A DNA stretch of 50,130 bases from Rikenellaceae bacterium (GTDB lineage: Bacteria; Bacteroidota; Bacteroidia; Bacteroidales; UBA932), in the NCBI GenBank assembly GCA_900771005.1, contig CAAGMI010000213.1, positions 1-50,130 on the forward strand, in the 5' to 3' direction. Position 1 is the stretch's first letter. Each line of letters opens with the position of its first letter. The translations under genes were made by a program, and so were the position numbers. A model generated the notes under the pieces. It was not told the DNA's origin. It did not search any database and worked only from the letters and a program-made list of their open reading frames with translations. Positions 42,760 to 50,130 of this stretch are shown piece after piece.

Positions 42760-44388
42760 ATGAAACTTAAGCATATATTCACAGCCGTTGCTGCCGCACT
42801 TGTTCTTGCGGTAGGTTGCGAGAAGGAAACAGTGAACCAGCTTGCTGAAGTTCAGGTTTCATCTTCATATGTTGCTATCAATCAGGATGGCGGTTCTGTA
42901 TCCATCAATGTTACAGCCAATGACAGCTGGACCGTCACTGATGTTCCTGAATGGCTTACGGTAAGCCCTCTCAATGGCGGTGCCGGACAGCAGAGCCTCA
43001 ATTTCTCAGCTCAGAAGACTCTTGACGGACGTACTCAGGAGATTCATCTCAACTGTGGCGGAAAGACACAGAATATCATCGTTATCCAGGGACTTCCTGT
43101 TATCTCCCCTGCAACTTGCGCCGAGATAATCGCAGGTCCGGACAAGCAGTATCAGGTTACAGGTATCTGTACGAAGATTGCAAACACTCAGTATGGAAAC
43201 TGGTATCTGAATGACGGTACGGGTGAAATCTACATCTATGGTACCGTTGATGCTACCGGCTCTTACAACTGGTCAAAGTTCAATATCGAAGTCGGAGACG
43301 AAGTTACAGTTGCCGGACCGAAGACCGTCTATAACGGAACTGTAGAACTCGTTGACGCTACATTCATCAGTGTCAACAAGTCCCTCATCAAGGTCGCTTC
43401 AATGGATCCTGCTGACGGAGTCGTAGAAACAAAGGGTGGTGACATCGCCATAACTCTCGAGAACAAGGGCAAGGGCCTTGATTTCGAGGTTCCTCTCGAG
43501 TATCCTTGGATCTCAATCAAGTCCATTTCAGGCAACACTGTCAAACTTCACATCGAAGAGAATCTGGCAGGTCCTCGCAATGCTACACTTGTATTCAAGA
43601 CAACTGACGGAAAGAAGGAGTACTCAGCAGAAACTGAAATCTCCCAGCTCGGAGCTTCAGGTTCAAAGGAACTTCCTTTCACCGTGGCTGAAGCTATCGC
43701 ATACTGCAACACTCTCAGCGGTGAGACTACGACAGATTTCTATGTAAAGGGAATCGTATCGCAGATTGCAAGTAAAGGTGAGTTCGGTTCATACGGCAAC
43801 GGAACATTCTTCATCTCAGATGACGGTGAGTATCACAATGATAAGACTCTCGATTTCGAAGCTTATCGCGTACTCTGGCTTGGCAACGAAAAATGGGTTG
43901 AAGGCAATGCCCAGATTGCGGTCGGTGCAGAAGTTGTCCTCTGCGGAAAGCTTACCATCTACAGCGGGACGGCTGAGACCAGCCAGAACAAGGCTTACGT
44001 CTATAAGATTAACGGCGTTCAGGATGAGTCTGAGGGTATCGGTACTCTTGAAGCTCCATTCACTGCTGTCGGTGCTATTGCTGCCTGCCAGTCAGCTCCT
44101 GCTTCTGACGTATTCATCTCCGGAAAGATCTCCAAGATTGTTGATCAGTTCTCTGAGAAATACGGTAACGGAACATTCTGGATTTCAGATGACGGTGAAT
44201 ACCATAATGATAAGGCTCTCGATTTCGAGGCATACCGTGTGCTTTGGCTTGACAACCAGAAATGGGTTGCGTCAAATCCTACAGTAGCTGAGGGTGACAA
44301 GGTTGTCCTCAAGGGCAAGGTTACTCTTTACAACGGTACGGCCGAGACAAGTTCCGGCAAGGCATATGTTTATTCTATTGAGAAATAA
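42760..44388 (+). CDS. BACON and OB-fold multidomain surface lipoprotein
   Basis: A 542-residue lipoprotein (lipobox AVGC, Cys20). Order: BACON domain ~30-113 (VSINVTANDSWTVTDVPEWLTVSP); OB-like domain ~118-206 (VTGICTKIANTQYGNWYLND); a second BACON-like sandwich ~208-298; then two tandem OB-like repeats at ~303-418 and ~430-542. The repeats share GNGTF[F/W]ISDDGEYHNDK and LDFEAYRVLWL with few changes. BACON domains are adhesive modules of Bacteroidota surface proteins. OB-like folds often bind nucleic acid or sugar. Position 17 bases after a TonB receptor suggests it captures that receptor's ligand (inference). A terminator follows. Confidence 0.75.
   Translation: MKLKHIFTAVAAALVLAVGCEKETVNQLAEVQVSSSYVAINQDGGSVSINVTANDSWTVTDVPEWLTVSPLNGGAGQQSLNFSAQKTLDGRTQEIHLNCGGKTQNIIVIQGLPVISPATCAEIIAGPDKQYQVTGICTKIANTQYGNWYLNDGTGEIYIYGTVDATGSYNWSKFNIEVGDEVTVAGPKTVYNGTVELVDATFISVNKSLIKVASMDPADGVVETKGGDIAITLENKGKGLDFEVPLEYPWISIKSISGNTVKLHIEENLAGPRNATLVFKTTDGKKEYSAETEISQLGASGSKELPFTVAEAIAYCNTLSGETTTDFYVKGIVSQIASKGEFGSYGNGTFFISDDGEYHNDKTLDFEAYRVLWLGNEKWVEGNAQIAVGAEVVLCGKLTIYSGTAETSQNKAYVYKINGVQDESEGIGTLEAPFTAVGAIAACQSAPASDVFISGKISKIVDQFSEKYGNGTFWISDDGEYHNDKALDFEAYRVLWLDNQKWVASNPTVAEGDKVVLKGKVTLYNGTAETSSGKAYVYSIEK
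43788..44275 (+). repeat. Tandem OB-like module duplication inside the lipoprotein gene
   Basis: Two copies of a ~110-residue coding module follow each other (roughly 43668-44010 and 44040-44385). The best-conserved blocks lie at about 43788-43900 and 44161-44275, both reading GGNAACGGAACATTC-like starts and encoding ISDDGEYHNDK. This indicates a recent internal duplication. Confidence 0.65.
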
Positions 44389-44410
44389 GCAGACGTTTTG
44401 ATATGAAAAA

Positions 44411-44442
44411 GACGCTGCCCATCCCGGGCGGCGTCTTTTTTT
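44411..44442 (+). terminator. Intrinsic terminator after the BACON/OB lipoprotein
   Basis: GACGCTGCCC (44411-44420), loop ATCCC, GGGCGGCGTC (44426-44435) with one T-G pair, then seven T. Confidence 0.88.
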
Positions 44443-44484
44443 GATTGTATAAATTGCCTATCTTTACGGGTAAAGTATATCAGT

Positions 44485-45978
44485 ATGAAGCATTTCAGAA
44501 TTCTTATCCTGTTCCTGTCCTCTCTTCTGGTCTTGAATTCCTGCTCAAAAACCTCAGGAGGCGGTGAAGACAAACCGGTTGTCCAGGCAGCCATTGCCAT
44601 TGACAGGGAGGCACTGACCGTAAGCCCGTCAGGAGTAAAGACCCAGTTGCAATTGAAGGCAAGTCACCGGTGGGTGGCGGTGTCGGACGATTGGATCAGC
44701 CTGTCAAAGTCCGGTGGAGACGGGTATACAGGTTATCAATTCATTGATGTTACCGTTGATAAGAATCCGTCAAACTCTACCCGCAAAGGCAGCATAGAGT
44801 TCTCTATGCCCGAAGTGAACAAGAGTATCAGGGTCTTGGTGACTCAGGAAGGGGAAGTGGCTGCAACCAGTATAGCCGATTTCCGCAAGAAAGCAGTGAA
44901 TGAAACCGAGTGGTATATCCTGAGGGGCACAATCACTTCCATCGAAGGAACGGATTACGGCAATTTCTATCTGAAGGACGAGACCGGTGAGATTCTCGTT
45001 TATGGTATGACATCCACCAAATTGGGAACGAACGACCATTCCTTTGAGAAGCTCGGGCTCAATGAGGGTGATGTGCTTACACTCTGTTCTCTTCGTTCCG
45101 AGTACCATGGAGAAGCCCAGGCTGGAGGGAACAAGATTCCGGCATATTATATTTCACACGAGAAGGGCACAACCCCGGCTCCTGTATACAGGGATACCAA
45201 GGCATCAAGCACCACTGCCGGGTGGATGGAACTTCCGGCTACATCGGACAGCGACGGTCTGATTCTGTTGTGCCACGGGATGAAAATAGGTTCGAAGCCG
45301 TTCAGGAATTATTCCGCATATTATGACCAGGAAAATTTCGTGTCATCCTGGGTTGCGTATCCTCTGGAGAGAAAGTCAATCGGTTATGGCAAGAGGAAGG
45401 ACGCATGGGGACTGGATCCTCTTCTCGATGAAGATATCCAGCCATACATCATCAATATATCCTACAAGCCGGGCAATGGGGGCGATTATGTCCGGGGTCA
45501 CCAGCTGCCTTCTGGTGACAGGACGTCGATAGAAGCGAATTTGAAGACATTCTACGGCATAAACATGACACCTCAGAACAGTACGTTCAACGGAGGTGTC
45601 TGGGTGAATCTCGAGGAGAAGGTCAGGGCTTGGGCAAAGGATACGGAAACGGACACCGTATATGTCGTTACCGGCTGTGTCACCAAGGGAAGCGAGACTT
45701 TCGTCTATGACGAGCGCGGCCATAAGGTCACAGTCCCTGTAGGGTATTACAAGACTGTGCTCAGACTCTCAAAAGGTGAATATACAGCGAATGCCTTCTA
45801 TTTTGAGCACAAGCCTAACACTGATACCGACATAAAGAAGTATTCAATTTCGGTGGATGAGCTTGAGGAGAAGACGGGAGTGGATTTCTTCGTCAATCTT
45901 CCTGCCGCCGTAGGAGAGGCGAAGGCGAAGGCCATAGAGGCTGCCGACCCTGCCTCCGAATCCTTCTGGTGGAACTAG
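44485..45978 (+). CDS. Secreted BACON-OB-endonuclease lipoprotein (NucA/Nuc1-like)
   Basis: A 497-residue lipoprotein (LVLNSC, Cys20). A BACON-like domain (~38-122, WISLSKSGGDGYTGYQFIDV) is followed by an OB-like domain (~128-225, LRGTITSIEGTDYGNFYLKD). A DNA/RNA non-specific endonuclease domain (~240-440) comes next: DYVRGHQLPSGDR holds the catalytic His339 (DRGH in most members, VRGH here), then MTPQNSTFNGGVWVNLE supplies the Mg-binding Asn, and VTGCV is the typical following strand. It should cut extracellular DNA or RNA at the cell surface. It shares BACON and OB modules with the preceding lipoprotein but has a terminator before it; TATCTTTA at 44459-44466 may be its -7 box. Confidence 0.85.
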   Translation: MKHFRILILFLSSLLVLNSCSKTSGGGEDKPVVQAAIAIDREALTVSPSGVKTQLQLKASHRWVAVSDDWISLSKSGGDGYTGYQFIDVTVDKNPSNSTRKGSIEFSMPEVNKSIRVLVTQEGEVAATSIADFRKKAVNETEWYILRGTITSIEGTDYGNFYLKDETGEILVYGMTSTKLGTNDHSFEKLGLNEGDVLTLCSLRSEYHGEAQAGGNKIPAYYISHEKGTTPAPVYRDTKASSTTAGWMELPATSDSDGLILLCHGMKIGSKPFRNYSAYYDQENFVSSWVAYPLERKSIGYGKRKDAWGLDPLLDEDIQPYIINISYKPGNGGDYVRGHQLPSGDRTSIEANLKTFYGINMTPQNSTFNGGVWVNLEEKVRAWAKDTETDTVYVVTGCVTKGSETFVYDERGHKVTVPVGYYKTVLRLSKGEYTANAFYFEHKPNTDTDIKKYSISVDELEEKTGVDFFVNLPAAVGEAKAKAIEAADPASESFWWN

Positions 45979-46030
45979 ACCTGTGCGTGTGACAGGAAGT
46001 AAATTCTTATCCTGTCGACCGTCCTCTGAC

Positions 46031-46064
46031 CTTCATCTGCCCAGACGGATGAATCAAACAGGAT
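46031..46064 (+). repeat. Interspersed repeat with hairpin, copy A
   Basis: 34 bases resembling 49688-49721 at about four bases in five. Both have the order TTCATC, CCA, ACGGATGA, TC, AACAG, with CATC and GATG arms that can fold. Both lie in intergenic DNA. Confidence 0.5.
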
Positions 46065-46081
46065 CTTTTGCATCCAAATAC
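46065..46081 (+). repeat. Direct repeat on the left of higBA
   Basis: CTTTTGCATCCAAATAC. It recurs at 46830-46846 with one mismatch (CTTTTCCATCCAAATAC). The pair encloses the higBA operon with its promoter. Confidence 0.6.
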
Positions 46082-46099
46082 TCAACCAAGTTTCTATAA

Positions 46100-46131
46100 T
46101 TTGGATAATTTATATATAGTATGTATATTTG
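46100..46131 (+). promoter_or_regulatory. Promoter of higBA
   Basis: TTTG at 46100-46103, exactly 20 bases, then TATATTTG at 46124-46131, a perfect consensus match. The -7 box ends six bases before the higB ATG, predicting a leaderless or nearly leaderless transcript. The AT-rich repeat TATATATAGTATGTATAT between the boxes may be the site bound by HigA. Confidence 0.7.
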
Positions 46132-46137
46132 CGTCGT

Positions 46138-46434
46138 ATGAGAATTATTACGAAAGAACCTCTGCGGTTATATGCGGATAGACATCCTGATTGCAAGACA
46201 GCAATACAAGAGTGGATAGCAAAAGTCGAAGATAGCCAGTGGAATAGTTTTGCAGATGTCAGGCAGACTTTCGGTGATGCAGATATGCCGGAAAATCAGC
46301 ATTATGTTTTCAATATCCATGGTAATCATCACAGGCTGGTTGTAGTCGTAAAATTCTTCAATCACACCATCCTTGTAAGGTGGATTGGCACGCATGCAGA
46401 ATATGACAAAATAAAAGACGTTACAACATTATGA
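46138..46434 (+). CDS. higB: HigB-type toxin (type II toxin-antitoxin)
   Basis: A 98-residue basic protein of the HigB/RelE-like mRNA interferase family: MRIITKEPLRLYADRHPDCKTAIQEW, then FADVRQTFGDADMPENQHYVFNIHGNHHRLVVVVKF and a C-terminal HTILVRWIGTHAEYDKI. This is the PF09907 arrangement. Such toxins cut mRNA on the ribosome unless held by HigA. The ATG at 46138 is used; a TTG nine bases upstream is part of the -7 box. It overlaps higA by four bases. Confidence 0.9.
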   Translation: MRIITKEPLRLYADRHPDCKTAIQEWIAKVEDSQWNSFADVRQTFGDADMPENQHYVFNIHGNHHRLVVVVKFFNHTILVRWIGTHAEYDKIKDVTTL

Positions 46435-46796
46435 CGAAGATAGAATCCAGAGAACAGTATGAATGGGCACTTGGCAGAATTGAAGCATTGGTAAATGACG
46501 TTACCGAAGAGATGCCTGACAATGATCCCAGAAAGGTGGAATATTGCCTTCTTTCCAATCTTGTTGCCGATTATTCTGATGAGCATTTCGACTTGGGAAC
46601 CCCCACTTTGCAGGAATGTCTCAAAGAGCGTATGTTTGAGCAGGGGCTGTCCCAAAAGGAGATTGCCGGAATGCTGGGTACAAGCCAGTCAAGAATCAGC
46701 GAACTCCTTGCCGGGAAATGCAATCCTACATTCGAGTTGGCTCAAAACATATGCCGTAATCTTGGCATATCACCGGCCGTAGTTCTTGGGGTTTGA
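46431..46796 (+). CDS. higA: HigA-type antitoxin with helix-turn-helix
   Basis: A 121-residue protein. The N-terminal ~60 residues are acidic and helical. The C-terminal helix-turn-helix is LSQKEIAGMLGTSQSRISELLAGKCNPTFELAQNICRNLGI (~residues 74-114), of the Xre/HigA type. It should neutralise HigB and repress the operon promoter. The ATGA overlap with higB ensures coupled translation, in the toxin-first order typical of higBA. Confidence 0.9.
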   Translation: MTKIESREQYEWALGRIEALVNDVTEEMPDNDPRKVEYCLLSNLVADYSDEHFDLGTPTLQECLKERMFEQGLSQKEIAGMLGTSQSRISELLAGKCNPTFELAQNICRNLGISPAVVLGV

Positions 46797-46829
46797 CCGT
46801 TCCCAGCCTAATTATTCAGTAGACGTATG

Positions 46830-46846
46830 CTTTTCCATCCAAATAC
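46830..46846 (+). repeat. Direct repeat on the right of higBA
   Basis: CTTTTCCATCCAAATAC, one mismatch from 46065-46081. Confidence 0.6.
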
Positions 46847-46860
46847 GCATGTACGTTTTG

Positions 46861-46886
46861 TCCGGGCATTATGGCCCGGATTTTTT
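46861..46886 (+). terminator. Intrinsic terminator of higBA
   Basis: TCCGGGC (46861-46867), loop ATTATG, GCCCGGA (46874-46880), then six T. Confidence 0.88.
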
Positions 46887-46981
46887 GCAATATGTTTGTG
46901 ATGTTGCGTGGATTGAAGGATATTTGTGGGTAGTAATAATAAAAATCACTACCTTCATGTAATTTAGGGTTTCATAACGCT

Positions 46982-48574
46982 ATGAGAAAGAATTTTATCA
47001 ATGTAAGACGTGTCGCCACCACGATTTTGATGACGGTTGTGATTGCTGCTACAGGTTGTCACAAGGATACGGATATTCCGATAGAAAAGCTTGTAGGCGA
47101 CAAGCGTGTGGATGAGGTTGTCATCCTGTTTGAAAATGATGTGCATGGCGCAATAGACGGCTATCCGATGTTTGCGGGATACAGAGACGCTGTGGCCGAT
47201 ACGTTTAAGTATGTGGTTACTGTGTCGTGTGGCGACTGCATTTCGGGAAATCTCACTGCGTTATATCAGGGACAGTCTGTCATTGATATAATGAAAAGTG
47301 TCGGCTATGACTATTTGGTGCCCGGAAATCACGACTTTGATTTCTCGATGGCCACTTTTCTGAACCTTCTGGATGAGACTCAGGTGCAGCCCCTCTGCTG
47401 CAACTTCAAAGAAAGAGCTACTGGCATGCCGCTATTCACAGAGTATGAGGTGAAAGATTATGGCGGAATAAAAGTAGGCTATATCGGCGTTACATATCCA
47501 TATATGGAGGCACTGGTATCCACATCAACTCTGATTGACGAAAACGGGAATTACATATATGATTTTGGTGGCGGGAACGTTGCCGGGATGGTGCAGAACG
47601 CTGTGGATGCAGCCAGGGACGAGGGGGCTCAGACTGTCGTATTGCTGTCGCACATCGGAAACGACTTGTTGCCGGAGGTCATCAGCAAGACAAGCGGCAT
47701 AGACGTAGTGCTCGATGCACATAAACACACCACCGAACCGGGTTCATACATTAAGGACAAAGATGGCAGTGACGTACTCTGGACCTCGACGGGTACCCAG
47801 ATGAAGAACATAGGCCGTGTATCGATAACAGGGGACGGCAAAGTGCAAAGCTCGCTGATTGCAACTGAGTCAGTGAGCCAAAGTAGCGAGACTGTGGGCA
47901 ATGTGGTAGATAGATACAATCAGGATTCAGAAAGGCGTACCAAGGAGGTGATAGGTCATTCGGATGCCTATCTTACTGAAAATGACGCCAATGGCAAGTA
48001 CATTGCACGTCTTGAAGAATGTCCGATCGGCAATTTCTGCGCTGACGCTTTCCGGGCAGTGACCGGTGCGCAGATCGGTATTGTAAATGCAGGTGGTATG
48101 AGGACTGAAATTAAAGCCGGCGATATCACTTACGCCTCCTTGTTGGCTGTCTTTCCTTTCCAAAACGAGGTGTGTATGATTAAAGTCAGCGGACGATCAT
48201 TGAAGAACGCATTGGAAATGTCGTATGCCCATATTGACGATTTCGGAGGGTTTTATCAAATCTCAGGCATGAAGGTGCTTATAGACAAGACTGCCGCCGA
48301 GGGAGACCGTGTGAAGAGCGTGAAGGTGGATGTTGCCGGCAACGGAACTTTTGTTGACATAGCTGACAACGAGAAATACACAATAGGCGGTTCGTCGTAT
48401 GTGCTGCTCAAAGGAGGCGACGGAATCACATTCGAAAATGCAGAGCGTTTGGCTTTAAAGTCTTATCTGACCGACGACCAGTTATTGCTACAGTATGTCA
48501 CCGAAACTCTTGCCGGTCAGATCCCAGAATCAGCGGGAAAAGTTGAAGGCAGAATAAGTTTTGTAGAATTATAA
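46982..48574 (+). CDS. 5'-nucleotidase/UshA-like metallophosphatase lipoprotein
   Basis: A 530-residue predicted lipoprotein (TTILMTVVIAATGC, Cys26). The N-terminal metallophosphoesterase domain has FENDVHGAID (ND-x-HG), SCGDCISGN, VPGNHDFDFS, LLSHIGND and DAHKHT. The C-terminal 5'-nucleotidase domain has IGNFCADAFRAVTGAQIGIVNAGGMR (NAGGMR for the usual NGGGIR) and FPFQNEVCMIKVSG. Such enzymes remove phosphate from extracellular nucleotides so nucleosides can be taken up. The order after a surface nuclease fits nucleic-acid use. Upstream, GGTAGT (46929-46934) and ACTACC (46948-46953) form a small inverted repeat that could be an operator. Confidence 0.88.
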   Translation: MRKNFINVRRVATTILMTVVIAATGCHKDTDIPIEKLVGDKRVDEVVILFENDVHGAIDGYPMFAGYRDAVADTFKYVVTVSCGDCISGNLTALYQGQSVIDIMKSVGYDYLVPGNHDFDFSMATFLNLLDETQVQPLCCNFKERATGMPLFTEYEVKDYGGIKVGYIGVTYPYMEALVSTSTLIDENGNYIYDFGGGNVAGMVQNAVDAARDEGAQTVVLLSHIGNDLLPEVISKTSGIDVVLDAHKHTTEPGSYIKDKDGSDVLWTSTGTQMKNIGRVSITGDGKVQSSLIATESVSQSSETVGNVVDRYNQDSERRTKEVIGHSDAYLTENDANGKYIARLEECPIGNFCADAFRAVTGAQIGIVNAGGMRTEIKAGDITYASLLAVFPFQNEVCMIKVSGRSLKNALEMSYAHIDDFGGFYQISGMKVLIDKTAAEGDRVKSVKVDVAGNGTFVDIADNEKYTIGGSSYVLLKGGDGITFENAERLALKSYLTDDQLLLQYVTETLAGQIPESAGKVEGRISFVEL

Positions 48575-48593
48575 TTTCCATAAAGATTCATAG

Positions 48594-48620
48594 AAAGCAC
48601 TTGCACAAGTAGGTGCTTTT
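48594..48620 (+). terminator. Weak intrinsic terminator after the 5'-nucleotidase
   Basis: AAAGCACTT (48594-48602), loop GCACAAGT, AGGTGCTTT (48611-48619) with one T-G pair. Only four T close it, so efficiency is doubtful. Confidence 0.45.
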
Positions 48621-48690
48621 GATGCATCCCTATCCCAACATATCCGTCAGACACTCTCTGACTATCACAGGGCGGTGGGTGGGCCGCAAA

Positions 48691-49530
48691 CTATATTTCT
48701 TTGAGCAGGTCCGGGAGCAGGAGGCCAGTGGAGTAAAGCTGTGACTTGAAATCGACGCCCCATTTGTCCAACATCAGCATAATAACCAGACCCGAACTGT
48801 AGTAGGTATATCTAGACTCAAGATCTGTCAGCCATTCTATGTCAGTGTCTCCAGATTCATTGTAGAGGAAGAGTTCCACATACCTTGAACCGCCATCCAT
48901 CGCCTCCACACAACCATAGTATTTCTCGAGATCAATCCCCAGAAGCATTTTAACCCTATTGAATCTCAGCGTCCTAGCCTTAAGATATTTGCGTATGTTC
49001 CGCCGCACTGACTTAAGGTTGTCCGAAGCATATGCAGCTTTGAGGAAGGCCGTTTCGTTAGCAAGCAGAGTCTGATACCAGTCATTGTCGTCCGCCAGTT
49101 TGAAGATGTCATCATTGGTGAAATCCTCACCCAGCAAAGCAAGGCTGTCCATCATCATATCCCTGAACACTTCATGTTTGACCTGGAAACCATGGAAGCA
49201 CTCATGAAGTACCATTGCATACCACTGGTCAAGCGTCTTGATGCCCGGTTGTGCAGCGAATGTAATCTCCGGGGAGCTGCATTCAATGACAGCTTCCGCG
49301 TCCCGTCCGTCGATAGACAGATACATTCTGAAATCCCCGTCTTCATGATAGTTTAGATGTGTGGCATATTCAGGAGCACTGAATCCCGGCCAGCACCGGT
49401 CATTAACAAGAGCTTTCAACTCTTCCGCATGATTCAGAATCGTCTCTTTCGTCAGTTTCTCCCGTGCCCCAAGGTCCAGACATAACAGCATCGTCAAAGC
49501 AATGGCGAAGTATTTTTGAATATGATACAT
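48691..49530 (-). CDS. Secreted protein with HExxH zinc-peptidase-like motif
   Basis: A 279-residue protein with a signal-peptide-like start (MYHIQKYFAIALTMLLCLDLGARE). Around residue 115 lies MVLHECFHGFQ, a canonical HExxH zinc site, and ~50 residues later LLANETAFLKAAY offers a possible third ligand Glu, as in gluzincins. The protein is otherwise not recognised. A periplasmic or secreted metallopeptidase is a reasonable guess. Start ATG at 49530 replaces a TTG two codons upstream. The gene is convergent with the 5'-nucleotidase. Confidence 0.6.
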   Translation of the reverse strand: MYHIQKYFAIALTMLLCLDLGAREKLTKETILNHAEELKALVNDRCWPGFSAPEYATHLNYHEDGDFRMYLSIDGRDAEAVIECSSPEITFAAQPGIKTLDQWYAMVLHECFHGFQVKHEVFRDMMMDSLALLGEDFTNDDIFKLADDNDWYQTLLANETAFLKAAYASDNLKSVRRNIRKYLKARTLRFNRVKMLLGIDLEKYYGCVEAMDGGSRYVELFLYNESGDTDIEWLTDLESRYTYYSSGLVIMLMLDKWGVDFKSQLYSTGLLLPDLLKEI

Positions 49531-49687
49531 AGTCAATTAACCATTACGACAAAAATTATTGCAAATTATCGTTGCGAAGTTAGCAATTAATCAGCAAGCC
49601 TATAGAGTTCTCGTTTGTTTTTCAATAAAGATTCTTTTCTTTCAGTTACCAAGAACTTACATGGGTAGGCGGCTATTCCATATCGGA

Positions 49688-49721
49688 TTTCATCCGTCCA
49701 TACGGATGATTCCAACAGAAT
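49688..49721 (+). repeat. Interspersed repeat with hairpin, copy B
   Basis: Second copy of the 46031-46064 repeat. Here the hairpin is CATCCGT, loop CCAT, ACGGATG (49691-49708), a perfect 7-bp stem. Confidence 0.5.
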
Positions 49722-49729
49722 ATCAGCCA

Positions 49730-49818
49730 GGCCACCAGGGCTGCGGCCAGACTCGGCAGAGGGACTTTCCCTCGCTCCGCTCGGAAATGCCTCGCTTGTG
49801 CCGCAGCGCCTGGTGGCC
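49730..49818. repeat. Large imperfect stem-loop
   Basis: GGCCACCAGG plus GCTGCGGC (49730-49747) pair with GCCGCAGC (49800-49807) and CCTGGTGGCC (49809-49818): 18 pairs with one bulged G. The 52-base loop contains a second hairpin, GAGGGA-CTT-TCCCTC. Confidence 0.75.
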
Positions 49819-49821
49819 TTT

Positions 49822-49840
49822 CAAGTTATGCGATAACTTG
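49822..49840. repeat. Perfect hairpin next to the large stem-loop
   Basis: CAAGTTAT, loop GCG, ATAACTTG: a perfect 8-bp stem three bases after the large stem-loop. It is not followed by a T run, so it is not an ordinary terminator. Confidence 0.7.
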
Positions 49841-50130
49841 TTTCAGCATCCCTTCGTTACCGTTAAATCTGAGGCGCTACTGACTTGTTTGACCGCTAAG
49901 AAGGGGATGGAACGGGAAATTTTTTTTGGGAGTCCGCTTATTTTGGGTATATTTACACGATATTATGTTTACCCAGGCGTCATACAATAATATGTTCTGC
50001 GCTCTCCTGTATTCGTGGGGGGGATAACGTCTTATATTTCAATCACTTAGACCATTCAAAGCGTGACGGCCCATAAGCGGGCTGCCGCGCTTTCGCTTTA
50101 TATACACTACAGCGATGGCGCACCAGACAA

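Larger units (their letters stand above)
49531..50130. other. 600-base region without a supported gene
   Basis: One 143-codon frame exists (49559-49990), but its composition is not protein-like (runs of Cys, Trp, His and Pro) and it covers strong inverted repeats, so I reject it. The region holds the repeats listed separately. Beyond 49990 I see only a short run of seven G and no gene, tRNA or clear promoter. Confidence 0.6.

Noticed and set aside
49822..49840. Hairpin CAAGTTAT-GCG-ATAACTTG considered as an integron attC site
   Set aside because: The expected GTTRRRY/RYYYAAC core sites and unpaired extrahelical bases are not apparent, and no integrase or cassette array is visible.
49559..49990. 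Open frame of 143 codons near the right edge
   Set aside because: It spans the large inverted repeats, has unlikely composition and no signal, domain or promoter; treated as non-coding.

Overview
This window looks like chromosome of a Bacteroidales bacterium with moderate GC content. The evidence is Bacteroidota-specific families (DUF2723, DUF4271, GldH, BACON-domain lipoproteins, a PG0541-type protein beside an RND pump), two-gene transketolase, very large TonB-dependent receptors, and promoters with the Bacteroidota form TTTG-N20-TAnnTTTG. I cannot name a genus from sequence alone.

Layout. 1-2008: end of a FISUMP-like surface protein and a PI-PLC-like lipoprotein, closed by a two-way terminator next to tRNA-Pro(TGG). 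2194-16637: core genes: lepA, split transketolase, lolD and trmN6, the group DUF4271-hemD-rnpA-yidD with yciH, a DUF2723 membrane protein, an rRNA-type methyltransferase, then pgk, a HAD phosphatase and lgt. 16668-23378: an RND efflux operon (TolC, adaptor, permease, PII-like small protein), then trxA and a beta-barrel protein. 23385-29585: a tightly packed housekeeping run (LOG-like protein, polyprenyl synthase, holB, ricT-like, gldH, trmB, smpB, a short miaA).

29586-33839 is the most unusual part. A minus-strand gene encodes a sigma-70-like protein fused to a C39/papain-like cysteine-peptidase domain. Directly upstream is a second, 5'-truncated copy of the same C-terminal domain. That copy runs into a 390-bp element with 24-bp repeats inverted at its two ends (2 units left, 5 right) and no transposase, like an emptied IS21-type element. 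On its other side the element cuts into a metallophosphoesterase gene, removing the DxH metal motif; an intact paralogue lies 770 bp further on.

33880-35860: tRNA-Ala(GGC), a peptide deformylase with a lipoprotein signal, and metK, preceded by what reads as a SAM-II riboswitch abutting the metK start codon. 36009-48574: two paralogous Oar-like TonB receptors, a BACON/OB lipoprotein, a BACON-OB-nuclease lipoprotein, a higBA toxin-antitoxin pair between short direct repeats, and a 5'-nucleotidase lipoprotein. Nuclease, nucleotidase and receptors together suggest nucleic-acid scavenging at the cell surface (inference). 48691-50130: a secreted HExxH protein and about 600 bp of non-coding DNA with strong inverted repeats.
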